DNA of 20,254 nucleotides from Scleroderma bovista (Eukaryota; Basidiomycota; Agaricomycetes; Boletales; Sclerodermataceae), in the NCBI GenBank assembly GCA_037178675.1, contig JAYMGJ010000803.1, positions 1 to 20,254 of the forward strand. The letters are read 5' to 3'. Positions 1 through 8,761 of the stretch are shown in pieces. The translations under genes and the position numbers were made by a program. The notes under the pieces were generated by a model. It saw nothing but the letters and a program-made list of their open reading frames with translations, did no database searches and was not told the DNA's origin. How positions within the stretch are numbered: position 1 is the first letter of the stretch; each line of letters opens with the position of its first letter.

Positions 1-1
1 A

Positions 2-2608
2 ACCCCCATGCAGAATGGCCGTGCCGAGCGTTTAGGGCGCACTCTCATGGATAAAGCTGAGTCTATGCGGCATCAAGCCTGCATCCCTGACTCCTGGTGG
101 GAATTTGCGTTCGCTCACGCAACTCACCTTTACAACCATACTCCGGTAGCTTGCCTGCGATGGTGCACCCCCCATGAAATGCTCAAGGGGGAGATGCCTA
201 ACATCGATCACCTCCATGTATTTGGCTGTGGAGCCTTTGTCTACCTCCCAGCCTCGGCTCGAGCAAATAAGATGGCTCCCAAGTCAGAGCTAATGACTTA
301 TGTCGGTGTTGCCCCTGGCAATGAGCGCAATTTTTTGTTCATGCGCTCCACCAATGCAGTGTTCACCACTGCTCACACCATCTTTGACGAGCGTCACTTC
401 CCTCACTGCCCCAAAAACAGGCACGAACCTCTCAAGAACCCTTTCGGAAGGGCAAATCCGAAACCAGCCACTGATCGACCAGGGAATCCCCCTGATGATA
501 CCAACAGTGATGACAATGTGGAACACGACCATGGCTACCCACATCCCCAAGCGCAGGATGACGATCCAAAGCGCGAGGACCCTGAGGCTCCTGAGGAAGA
601 GCCTAATCTAATAAATCCTCCCCGTACGCCATCTCCAGTGCCTCCACCGGCACTGAGAACGCCTTCACCGGCGAGAAATCCGCCACCTCCGGCACCGCAG
701 CGCCCTGGCCGAGCTGAACGCCGCCAGAATGTGCCGCGACCCCCTGCAGTGAATATTCCTGCCCGCCCCCAACGTGAATGTAGAGCGCCATTGCACCCCG
801 GTAACATGTATGGTGAGCGGCGACATCCTGTTGAGCAACTCCGGGATATTGAAAGTGCCTCTTGATGGCGAGAAACAGTGGGTGAGGCCCCTAGGCCCCC
901 ACAACCGGACACACCAGACCATGTTCCTGGTGGTTTCCCCGACACCTCTGCAACGCCCAGTGAGGAAGATGTGCAAAAGATGTGCGAGGAAGGGGGAGCA
1001 AATCTAGTCCGTTATCTGATGGGCAAAGCCCTCGAAACCCGTGACCCTCAATACGAGAGTGTCCGCAATTGGTCCTACAAGGACATTGCTCGCTTACCCC
1101 AAGCTGAGCAGAAACTCTGGCGACTTGCTTGCCAAGAAGAGCTCGACGTGCTGTGAAAGCGCAAGGTCTTTGAGCTAGTTGACCGTCCCCAAGACCAGAA
1201 GGTCATTAAGAATCGATGGGTCTTCGACGTGAAGTCGGAGGGCCGCAAGAAAGCCCGCTTAGTAGCAAAGGGCTTCTCCCAGGTCGAGGGATTAGATTTC
1301 AACCAGGTCTTCTCACCAGTCATGCGCTTTGAAACAGTGCGCCTCATGCTTGCGCTTGCCGCACTTGAAAACTGGTATATCACTGGACTCGACGTTCGGA
1401 GCGCCTACTTGTATGGCAAGCTCGACGAAGAGATCTATATGGAACAACCCGAAGGGTTTGCAGTTCCCGGGCAAGAGCGCAAAGTGCTCCGCCTCTGGCG
1501 TGCCCTCTATGGCCTTAAACAGGCTGGCCTAGCTTGGTGGTGCACACTCGATGAGTCTCTCAAAGAGCTCGGGTTTGAGCGCCTTAAGTCTGAAGCAGGC
1601 ATCTTCTTCTACAAGAAGAAAGGCACCAACATCGTCATTGGCATTATCTACATTGATGACGCTTTATTCTGCGGCCCTAACAAGGCTGTTGTTGATGCCA
1701 TCAAAGCGCAGTTCATGCACAAATGGGAGTGCAGAGACCTTGGAGAACCTAAGGAGTTCCTCCGTATACGAATCACTCGCAAGGGTCGCACTATCCATTT
1801 GAACCAATGCGCGTACCTCCAAAAGGTCATCAAACGCTGCGGCATGCTCAATGCAAAGTCCGCAAGCACCCCACTGCCGGCTGGCTACTATGCCGCCAAA
1901 AATACAGAGCCTGTTGATGCGGAACTCCGCTCCTGTTTCCAGACGGTTATTGGGTCCCTCCTGTACCTCATGTTAGGCACTAGGCCCGACATTGCTTTTG
2001 CAGTCACCCATCTCTCGCGCCATGCCGCAAACCCATCTCAGGACCACCTAAACAAAGCGCTGTATATCTGTCGCTACTTGATTGGTACACCTAATTACTC
2101 CCTAGTGTACAATGGTGGATCCGGTGCTGGCCTGATTGCATGCACGGACTCAGATTGGGGATCAGACCCTATCTCTCGCCTCTCACAGACAGGTTTCTAC
2201 CTGAAGCTTGCAGATGGCTTGATCAGTTGGACTTCTCGTGTGCAGAAGACTATTGCGTACTCGTCCACTGAAGCTGAATACATGGCTTTGAGCGATTGCG
2301 CTCGCCAAGTTACCTGGATTCTGAGTTTACTCGGTGAGCTCGGCTATAAGCTGAAAGCTATCCCGATTTGTGGTGATAATCAGGGGTCCATATTCATGGC
2401 ATCCAACCCTGTAACGGAGCCTCGCTCCAAGCACATTGACATCCGCTACCACGGAATCCGCGAGTCAGTCGCGAAAGGTAATGTGGAGCTATTCTTCATT
2501 GATGGTGCTGAGAATCCCGCCGATCTGCTCACCAAGAACTTACCCCGCGAGAAATTCGCAAAGTTCAGAGCTCAACTAGGCTTACAGTTTCCCTCTGGCA
2601 GCATCTAG
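2..2608 (+). pseudogene. copia Pol: integrase C-terminus, RT and RNase H, two nonsense codons
   Basis: One reading frame spans 2-2608, broken only by TGA at 863-865 and TGA at 1154-1156. It opens within the integrase core: the QNGRAER motif near 14-34 contains the last catalytic acidic residue. A Pro-rich linker follows at about 430-900. The RVT_2 reverse transcriptase has its first catalytic Asp in GLDVRSAY (1391) and the YIDD box at about 1649-1660. RNase H of the copia type follows, with DSDW (Asp near 2147), SSTEAEY (Glu near 2270) and GDNQGS (Asp near 2375), and the frame ends after the usual ADLLTK motif. The second stop falls where relatives have Lys or Arg (LDVL-stop-KRKVFELVD), which fits CGA to TGA. 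The protein would copy the element's RNA into DNA in cytoplasmic particles and integrate it. The catalytic residues survive but the frame is interrupted, so this is a recent pseudogene unless the stops are read through. Confidence 0.88.
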
Positions 2609-2642
2609 TGCCTTATTCGCTGAAGTGCTCTACGTGCAGCAC

Positions 2643-2654
2643 AGCGAGGGGGAG
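2643..2654 (+). promoter_or_regulatory. copia polypurine tract (plus-strand primer site)
   Basis: The purine-rich run AGCGAGGGGGAG directly precedes the TGTTG start of the LTR. This is where an LTR retrotransposon keeps the RNase H-resistant primer for plus-strand DNA synthesis. It lies 34 bases after the Pol stop codon. Confidence 0.75.
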
Positions 2655-2893
2655 TGTTGAAGTCGCACGTGCACCCAGCGTAAACCGTCGACGAAGTGCG
2701 CACAAGACTGCGACCCATATTAGTGTAGACTTAGTAATAGTCCTCTTTAGAGTAGATGTTACATGTCACACGTCACGCATCACAGTCACGCGTCACACTA
2801 TTTGTTGTATATAAACAGTGTCCACCGCTTATATAATATAACAGCTCTTAACCAGCTACCGCTACCATCTCTGGTTGTGCACTCCACCCAACA
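2655..2893 (+). repeat. copia 3' LTR, 239 bp
   Basis: It begins TGTTGAAG and ends CCCAACA, so the ends form a perfect 5-bp inverted repeat (TGTTG/CAACA), as is usual for copia LTRs. It follows the polypurine tract directly. The centre (2761-2798) holds several TCACG/TCACA repeats that could bind bZIP-type factors. A strong TATA box (TATATAAA, 2808-2815) follows, and a second AT-rich stretch lies at about 2829-2840. The U3-R-U5 order is therefore clear: transcription should start near 2840 and read rightward into the gypsy frame. Confidence 0.85.
2808..2815 (+). promoter_or_regulatory. TATA box of the copia LTR
   Basis: TATATAAA lies about 85 bp before the LTR end, the normal place for the core promoter at the U3/R border. 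The next in-frame ATG for the downstream gypsy Pol frame is at 2919, about 104 bp further on. The LTR promoter could therefore express that truncated Pol. Confidence 0.6.
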
Positions 2894-2918
2894 GGTGAGT
2901 TGGAGTAGCAGTTCCTCT

Positions 2919-5741
2919 ATGTACATAGGTATTGCTTCAACAACAGGTTTCATCCGTCCTACTGCTTCCTCCCACGTTGCTCCAGTCCTCTTTGTAAAAA
3001 AGAAGGACGGCTCACTCCGCCTCTGCGTTGACTTCCGAGGCCTAAACAAAATTACCAAAAAGGATTGCTATCCACTCCCCCTAATCTCTGATCTATTGGA
3101 CTCACCCAGCCGTGCTAAAATCTATTCAAAGATCGATCTCCGGCACGCGTACCATTTAGTCCGGATTGCTCCAGGCGATGAATGGAAGACCGCCTTCCGT
3201 ACGCGCTATGGGTCTTACGAGTGGTTAGTAATGCCCTTTGGCCTCACTAACGCCCCTGCAGCCTTCCAGCGCTTTGTCAACACCATCTTCGCTGACATGC
3301 TGGACGTTTGCGTCGTCGTGTACCTCGACGACATCCTCATCTACTCCAAGGATATGGAGTCCCACCAGCAGCACGTCCGGGAAGTGCTCCGCCGTCTCCG
3401 GTTGCATGGCCTCTTCACCAAACCGGAGAAATGCGAGTTCCACTCGGACTCGGTAGAGTATCTTGGCTACCGCCTATCTCCTGATGGTCTAACTATGTCT
3501 CCGGACAAAATCCAGACCATCTCCGACTGGCCTGAACCTCGAAAGGTAAAGGACATCCAGTTCTTCCTAGGCTTCGCCAATTTCTACCGCCGGTTTATAT
3601 TCAACTACTCGGACATCGTGGTCCCTCTCACCCGGCTCACCCGGAAGGATGCTCCTTGGAACTTCTCTGAGGAATGTCGACGCTCTTTCAATGCTCTCAA
3701 GCATGCCTTCACTACCGCGCCCATCCTTACCCACTTCATTCCGGACACCCCTATTATTGTGGAAACTGACGCCTCTGACTATGCTGTCGCTGGCATCTTG
3801 TCTATCACTTGCGCCGACGGAGAGATTCGTCCGGTCGCATACTACTCCCGGACTTTAACTGCTCCGGAGTTAAACTACGACACCCACAATAAGGAACTAC
3901 TTGCTATTTTCAAAGCTTTCTGGAACTGGCACCATTACCTCGAAGGCTCCACCTCCCCTATAGACGTCATCACGGACCACAAGAACCTCAAGTATTTCTC
4001 CACCTCAAAGGTACTTTCCCGCCGGCAAGCCTGGTGGTCCGAGTTTTTATCACAATTTAATCTTGTCATTCGCTTCCGCCCTGGTAAGCTCAGTGCCAAG
4101 CCCGACGCTCTCACTAGACGATGGGACGTCTACCCCAAAGAGGGGGATAGTGGCTACGCCTGGGTCAACCCCCAAAACCTTAGGCCGGTGTTCACTCAAG
4201 AACAACTCTCTAATTCTCTTCGCGCTACTTATCTAGAGTTTCCAGTCCTCCGTGCAGTCGCAATCATGGACGTGGAAACACTCCACAGCAACATCCTCTC
4301 TGCACTACCCTCTGATCCCATTGCCCAGGTCCACCTCGCAGATCCACCGGACTCTCGCTGGTCCACCGACGAGGCTGGTTTCCTTCGACTAGACGGTCGT
4401 ATATACGTACCGGACTTGGATGACCTCCGTCTCCGGGTGCTCCGGTATCGACACGATCACCCACTCGCTGGTCACTTTGGGCAAAACCGGACTCTAGAAC
4501 TAATCCGGCGTGAGTACACTTGGCCTGGTCTCAGGACCTTCGTCAAAGACTACGTCCGGTCCTGTACTTCTTGCGCAAGAGCTAAGACACCGCGCCATAG
4601 ACCCTACGGGCTGCTGAAACAGCTTCCCATACTGGAGAAGCCCTGGAATTCCATCTCAATGGACTTCATAGAGCAACTCCCTTCATCCACCGGCTTTACA
4701 GCCATCCTGGTTGTAGTAGACAGGCTTTCTAAACAAGCCATTTTCATTCCTACTCACGACACCATCACTAGCCCGGAGCTCGCAAAACTCTTCTTGCTCC
4801 ACGTATTCTCCAAGCACGGTGTTCCCGCCCACGTCACCTCAGATCGAGGAACTGAATTCATCTCACACTTCTTCCGGTCACTTGGGAAGGCTCTCGACAT
4901 GCGCCTCCATTTCACCTCCAGTTACCACCCGGAGGGCGATGGCCAGACAGAGCGGTCTAACCAGACACTGGAACAGTACCTCTGGATCTACTGCAACTAC
5001 CAGCAGGACAACTGGGCGGACCTACTCCCACTGGCGGAGTTCGCTTACAACAATGCACCTAGTGCTACCACCGAAGTCTCACCATTCTTCGCCAACAAAG
5101 GTTATCATCCCAACATCTCTGTCTACCCAGAATGCGATATGACCTCTGCATGGGCTCGTGATTACACAGTCGACCTTGAGTCGCTGCATCAATACCTTCG
5201 AGAAGAAATGGCCAACGCACAACTTCGCTACCAAGGTCCGGCTGATGCCAAACGTACTCCGGCACCGGACTTCAAGGTTGGCGACCAAGTATACGTTAAA
5301 GCCAAATACTTCCGGTCGACTCAACCATCCAAAAAGCTATCAGAAAAGAATCTGGGGCCCTACACTCTCATAGCACAAGTAGGCTCTCTCTCTTTTACGC
5401 TACGCCTTCCAGATTCCATGCACGCCGTTCATCCTGTCTTCCATGTCTCCCAACTTGAACCGGCCATACCCAACACCATACCGGACCGAATACAACCTCC
5501 TCCACCACCGGTTGAAGTAGATGGTGAACCGGAGTTCGAGATCTCTGAGATCCTCGACTCCAAGGTTGACCGTCGATGCAGATCATGCAAGCTACTTTAC
5601 TTGGTACAATGGTCCGGTTACGAAGGGACTGACAAAGAAACATCATGGCTTCTCGCCACTGAACTTGGCAACGCTACGGAACTCTTAGAAGATTACCATG
5701 TCCAGTATCCGGACAAACCCGGACCACTTGCGTCCATGTAG
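2919..5741 (+). CDS. chromovirus Pol: RT, RNase H, integrase, chromodomain (gag/PR missing)
   Basis: The frame is open without a stop from 2763 to 5741. ATG 2919 is chosen because it is the first in-frame ATG after the copia TATA box; ATG 2763 lies upstream of that box and inside the LTR. Positions below count from ATG 2763. Gypsy similarity begins at about residue 53 with GFIRP and FVKKKDGSLRLCVDFRGLN. RT has Asp125 (KIDLRHAY) and YLDD at 187-190. RNase H has Asp336, Glu378 and Asp405. The integrase zinc finger is H566-x4-H571-x29-C601-x2-C604, and the core is Asp634, Asp694 and Glu730 (D-x35-E). A GPY module lies near 865 and a chromodomain at about 922-980, with aromatic cage candidates Phe925, Trp950 and Tyr953. 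In chromoviruses this chromodomain directs integration to marked chromatin. All catalytic residues are present, but there is no gag or protease and the RT N-terminus is replaced by LTR-derived sequence, so autonomous activity is unlikely. Confidence 0.9.
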   Translation: MYIGIASTTGFIRPTASSHVAPVLFVKKKDGSLRLCVDFRGLNKITKKDCYPLPLISDLLDSPSRAKIYSKIDLRHAYHLVRIAPGDEWKTAFRTRYGSYEWLVMPFGLTNAPAAFQRFVNTIFADMLDVCVVVYLDDILIYSKDMESHQQHVREVLRRLRLHGLFTKPEKCEFHSDSVEYLGYRLSPDGLTMSPDKIQTISDWPEPRKVKDIQFFLGFANFYRRFIFNYSDIVVPLTRLTRKDAPWNFSEECRRSFNALKHAFTTAPILTHFIPDTPIIVETDASDYAVAGILSITCADGEIRPVAYYSRTLTAPELNYDTHNKELLAIFKAFWNWHHYLEGSTSPIDVITDHKNLKYFSTSKVLSRRQAWWSEFLSQFNLVIRFRPGKLSAKPDALTRRWDVYPKEGDSGYAWVNPQNLRPVFTQEQLSNSLRATYLEFPVLRAVAIMDVETLHSNILSALPSDPIAQVHLADPPDSRWSTDEAGFLRLDGRIYVPDLDDLRLRVLRYRHDHPLAGHFGQNRTLELIRREYTWPGLRTFVKDYVRSCTSCARAKTPRHRPYGLLKQLPILEKPWNSISMDFIEQLPSSTGFTAILVVVDRLSKQAIFIPTHDTITSPELAKLFLLHVFSKHGVPAHVTSDRGTEFISHFFRSLGKALDMRLHFTSSYHPEGDGQTERSNQTLEQYLWIYCNYQQDNWADLLPLAEFAYNNAPSATTEVSPFFANKGYHPNISVYPECDMTSAWARDYTVDLESLHQYLREEMANAQLRYQGPADAKRTPAPDFKVGDQVYVKAKYFRSTQPSKKLSEKNLGPYTLIAQVGSLSFTLRLPDSMHAVHPVFHVSQLEPAIPNTIPDRIQPPPPPVEVDGEPEFEISEILDSKVDRRCRSCKLLYLVQWSGYEGTDKETSWLLATELGNATELLEDYHVQYPDKPGPLASM

Positions 5742-5751
5742 TATTACTCTC

Positions 5752-5810
5752 GCCTCTGTTCTCTTATCTGTTTCTCTTGTCTGTTTCCCCTGTCTGTTTC
5801 ACTCTGTCTC
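5752..5810 (+). repeat. pyrimidine-rich imperfect repeat after gypsy Pol
   Basis: Imperfect repeats of (T)CTGTTTC lie just after the Pol stop codon and are almost pure pyrimidine on +. On the minus strand they form a purine tract about 100 bp beyond the stop of the antisense gene. The stretch 5742-5904 holds no gene; it is the shared 3' end of two convergent reading frames. Confidence 0.55.
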
Positions 5811-5904
5811 ATGTAATATCACTCACTAAAACTCAAGGCACTTTTCTTTATAAACAAAAGTAAAACTAATTTACATTCTATTTACAAAATCCGGACCGGA
5901 CCAA

Positions 5905-7015
5905 CTACTCTGGCGCACCGCTGCCAGGATCCTCCTGCTCCTCTTGGAGCCCCTGGACCTCCTTTTCGACCTCCTCCGGGTCGACCTCCGCCTCGCTGTC
6001 CTCCGACTCCTCGTCTTCGTCCCAGGGCGCCGTAAAAAATCAGCACGCCTCGAGGAAGGTCTCGAGGCCGGCCGTCAGGCTGGCCGGGTCAGCCGCTCGT
6101 TACCTCTGGCCACCGAGCGGGTGGCATCCGCGACCCGGCGCATCTGACTGGGTCGAATGCACCTCATCTGAGGGAGCAGCCACCCAAACACATTGTTATC
6201 TTTTCACCGGTCATCTCCTCCACCGCCCTGGTCAACCGGTCCAGTCGTTCCAGGAACGGCCCAGGGTCAAACCCGGACCGTTTTCCAGACGGCCCCGGTA
6301 CTTCGACGATGTCGTCATCGTCGTCGGCAACCTTCGCCGCCGTCTTCTTCTTCTTGCGCTTCTCGCCTCCTCGCGGTGACGTCGCCACCTCCTTCTCCTT
6401 CGCTTTGCCCTTCCCCTTATCCCCTACCGGACCCAGACCACCCACCTCCGGCCACTCACACCGCTCCTTGAGCCCTGCGCATTTCATGCATGCGCGCTGC
6501 TTGGGTTTTTCCGGGTCTTGTTCGCACTTGGCCTTGTGCTTCGCACAGCGAATGCACCTGCCAAAAAATTAATAAAGTAACAAGGGAATAAAATTTAAAA
6601 AAAATACTTACCGGACATTGTTGCTCCGGTCTCCACTCAGACCCGCCTCCGGCTCTTCCCTCGCTCTCTTCTTCGACGCCTCCTGCGCCATCGCTCTCTG
6701 CCTCGCCGCTACCTCTGCAGCCCTTCGCTGCACCTCCGCTCGTTCCTTCTCCGCCTGCTCGCGCACCTGGCGCTCCGCCTCCTCTTTCGCCTTGCGTTCC
6801 GCCTCCTCTCGTGCTCGTCGCTCCGCCTCTTCCCGGCGTTGCTTCTCCTCTCTCTTGACCTGCTTGCGTTGACGCCTCTCCTTTGTTTTGGCATCGAGGA
6901 CGGACGCCTCGTCTTCGCTACCGAACTGGAGCTCCGGTGTTGGCGCCTTGGTCCAGTCCTTGGACTCGACTGCAGAGGGAACAGTGGGGGTGGTGGACTT
7001 AGCAGTGTTTGACAT
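5905..7015 (-). pseudogene. antisense Zn(II)2Cys6 coiled-coil protein carried by gypsy A (decayed 3' end)
   Basis: Exon 1 is 7015-6612, starting at ATG 7015 (MSNTAK). It encodes a Ser/Thr-rich lead and then a long highly charged helix rich in Arg, Glu and Lys. Intron 1 (6611-6558, 54 nt, GTAAGT...GCAG) joins it in phase 2 to exon 2. Exon 2 opens with six cysteines spaced C-x2-C-x6-C-x11-C-x2-C-x6-C, the Zn(II)2Cys6 binuclear cluster pattern of fungal DNA-binding proteins. A Lys-rich stretch, an Asp run and a LERLDRLTRAVEEMT helix follow. A second short intron ends near 6148; its donor is uncertain (6191 gives 44 nt). Downstream the frame shifts once near 6077 and meets TGA at 6042-6040, after which an acidic tail runs to TAG at 5907-5905. 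The splice junction that restores the cysteine cluster is strong evidence that this was a real gene. Its role is unknown. DNA or RNA binding is inferred from the cluster. I recall similar proteins as common in agaricomycete genomes but cannot name one. Confidence 0.75.
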
Positions 7016-7065
7016 GTTTTGATTAATGGCAGGAAACTGGGGGTAAAAGCAAGAACCGGTTTGAT

Positions 7066-7072
7066 CTTTATA
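7066..7072 (-). promoter_or_regulatory. TATA box of the antisense zinc-cluster gene
   Basis: On the minus strand TATAAAG lies about 51 bases upstream of ATG 7015. A start site about 30 bases downstream would give a 5' leader of roughly 20 bases. The box lies between the gene and the gypsy polypurine tract, so the antisense gene appears to have its own promoter inside the element. Confidence 0.5.
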
Positions 7073-7165
7073 GATCCAAATTTCGTACTCAGACAATCAC
7101 TCCGGACTCCGCATTGTTCTAGGCGACCACACGACAGCCTCATTGGGGCCTCATGGGTTCAGCCC

Positions 7166-7180
7166 CTAAAAGGGGGATAC
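7166..7180 (+). promoter_or_regulatory. gypsy A polypurine tract
   Basis: CCTAAAAGGGGGATAC immediately precedes the TGTTACG start of the LTR, the expected site for plus-strand priming in a Ty3/gypsy element on +. Confidence 0.7.
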
Positions 7181-7822
7181 TGTTACGACCATGCCCAACT
7201 CCGGGCCTTATCCGGTCACTCCGGTCGCATCGCAGCTCTACAGCTCTACTCCGGTCGCTCGTCTCCTACTCCGGTCGCGCTCACGCAGATAACCTTCCGT
7301 TAAGCACGACCCTTGGTCTATGCTCCATTCGCTCGTTACCACACTTCGCCGTTTACCCTGTCTTGACGTGAGTTCTCCGTGAACTCGATATATCCTATAC
7401 CTTGTAGCATTTTCACCGGACCTGGTTTATTTTACCCGGACCTGACTTTATTTTCATTGGACCTGACCTAGTACTTCCTCCAGTTGTCCCTTGTCCGCCT
7501 TTTAGGCTGTTTACTTGTCACCGTAAATACTCGACCCTAGTTCTCACTTAGTATAAGTACTCTGTAGATTATCCTGTACTCCTCAGTCTGAAATCAACAT
7601 AAGTCACTACTCCTGTTCTCGTCCATCTCCGTCTCTGTCTCTGTCTCCTTCCCTTGACCAGAACCTACGCAAGGGGTCAATGCTCGTTGTCCTTAGTCGT
7701 TGAACCCAATCGGTCACCAACTCCGGCCGGACTAATCTCTTGTCCAGCATCTGCCCTCCTCCTTCGTCCGCTCTCGTCCGGACTTGACCGGACCTCTTAC
7801 CGGAGTAGACCCGGACTTGACA
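7181..7822 (+). repeat. gypsy A 3' LTR, about 642 bp
   Basis: It begins TGTTACGACC directly after the polypurine tract and is taken to end CTTGACA at 7822, because at 7823 a different gypsy protein frame starts cleanly. The U3 part carries three copies of ACTCCGGTCGC (7218, 7248, 7268). Further in are repeats of CCGGACCTG (about 7417-7445) and a GTCTCT run (7618-7652). A TATA-like TATAAGTA lies near 7551. The right end is set by the neighbour, not by comparison with a second LTR, so it may be off by a few bases. Confidence 0.72.
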
Positions 7823-8415
7823 CTGTCTAAGCGCCAAGCACGCTGGCAAATGTGGATGACGCAGTTTAACTACTCGTTAATTTATAAAAAGGGGACCCAG
7901 ATGCACATTGCAGATCCGCTTAGCAGGTGATCGGACCATTATGTATCTAGTTCCGATGACAACAAGGACCAGGTCCTGTTGAACCCGGTATCTATTAAGC
8001 TGATCAATGTTACTGATCAGTCTTACGAAGAGTGACAGTCGCTCATTATGAACTTTCATGACACTCCTGTTGCTGGTCATAAAGGAGTAAAAGCTACGTA
8101 TAATGCGCTCAGGAAGCATTATTCTTAGAAAGGGATGAAAGAGCAGATTCAAACCTACATAAAGCACTGTCAAAGGTGCCAACAGTCCAAGGTGTCGAAT
8201 CAAAAGACTTCTGGAAGTCTTGTTCCTCTCCCTACCCCTAGTGGCCCGTGGCTTGATGTCACAATGATTATATATTAGTTGTGGTTGATCAGTTCTCTGA
8301 GGTCGTGTTTGTGCCTTGTACAAAGGAGGAAACCGCCCTGTCAACCGCTGAGTTATTTAGAGACCACGTCTGGTGTCAGCATGGACTCCCATCTTCCGTT
8401 GTGTCTGACCGTTGT
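7823..8415 (+). pseudogene. gypsy B Pol relic: end of RNase H and first part of integrase
   Basis: The frame starting at 7823 reads LSKRQARW...IADPLSR, the conserved end of a Ty3/gypsy RNase H. It continues into an integrase zinc finger (FHDTPVAGHKG ... HCQRCQQSK, about 8051-8200) and the core start PWLDVTM. After a short deletion and frameshift near 8276 the core resumes as VVVDQFSEVVFVP and ends at VVSDR (about 8412), which holds the second catalytic Asp. The third catalytic residue and everything after it are missing. In-frame stops are TGA 7928, TGA 8033, TAG 8126 and TAG 8276. The relic lacks its 5' part because the gypsy A LTR abuts it in the middle of RNase H. It is clearly dead and older than gypsy A. 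Confidence 0.85.
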
Positions 8416-8761
8416 CACGCACCAAACAGGTTTGGTACAGTGAACATGGAAGATAACACCTATATTGAATGATCCTTATGCGAAGGATAAGCACGATGGA
8501 CCCTCATTGTAGCCATCTATCGCACGAGAACCGCCAAGAAGCAGAAGAAACTGAAGGAATAACGTCAATTGTGGTATGAGAAAGGAATGCACACGTCTGC
8601 AGTCCAACTCCCATACCAGAACGATCAAAGAAGCCGAAGAATTGATGGAGAAACGAAGGAGAAAGAGAAGAAATGATTTTTAGCGCCCAAATGTCATTTT
8701 TAGGCGCCCAGTGCCGGCATTCCGATATTTTGAATAGCTCCATCGTTTCTGAAGCTATCAG
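8416..8761. other. undefined stretch between the gypsy B relic and an unknown reading frame
   Basis: No supported gene, RNA or repeat boundary is visible. The first 60 bases extend the integrase frame with residues that do not fit an integrase (ending 8472). An 87-codon minus-strand frame (8504-8767) has no recognisable motif and is left out. The short element-like pair GCGCCCAAATG and GCGCCCAGTGC near 8680-8712 is noted only. Confidence 0.4.

Larger units (their letters stand above)
1..2893 (+). mobile_element. Ty1/copia retrotransposon, 3' part (left end outside window)
   Basis: The segment holds, in order, the end of a copia integrase, reverse transcriptase, RNase H, a polypurine tract and one LTR. 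This is the gene order of Ty1/copia elements (integrase before RT). The 5' LTR, gag, protease and most of the integrase core must lie left of the window. The right boundary is sharp: the LTR ends in CAACA at 2893, and the next bases lead straight into a gypsy RT frame, so this element appears to sit inside the gypsy element. The 5-bp target duplication would then be GGTGA (2894-2898) and should also precede the unseen 5' LTR. The protein frame carries two nonsense codons, so this copy cannot make a full Pol. Confidence 0.85.
2894..7822 (+). mobile_element. Ty3/gypsy chromovirus (gypsy A), 5'-truncated at the copia junction
   Basis: It contains RT, RNase H, integrase and chromodomain in gypsy order, an antisense zinc-cluster gene, a polypurine tract and a 3' LTR. 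Gag, protease, the first part of RT and the 5' LTR are missing from the window. They would lie to the left of the copia element if that element inserted here. The right LTR abuts a different gypsy RNase H frame at 7823. The internal region is rich in CCGG and is not depleted in CpG, unlike the older relics nearby, which suggests a younger copy. Confidence 0.82.

Noticed and set aside
535..945. Minus-strand Gly/Ser-rich frame over the copia linker
   Set aside because: It is the antisense of a Pro-rich linker, which yields Gly-rich frames by composition. The copia frame explains the region.
2763..2918. ATG 2763 as the start of the gypsy Pol frame
   Set aside because: It lies in the copia LTR upstream of its TATA box, and the residues up to about 52 are LTR-derived, not gypsy-like.
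6309..6572. + strand Ser/Pro-rich frames over 6193-6572
   Set aside because: They are antisense to exon 2 of the zinc-cluster gene, whose six cysteines are restored by splicing.
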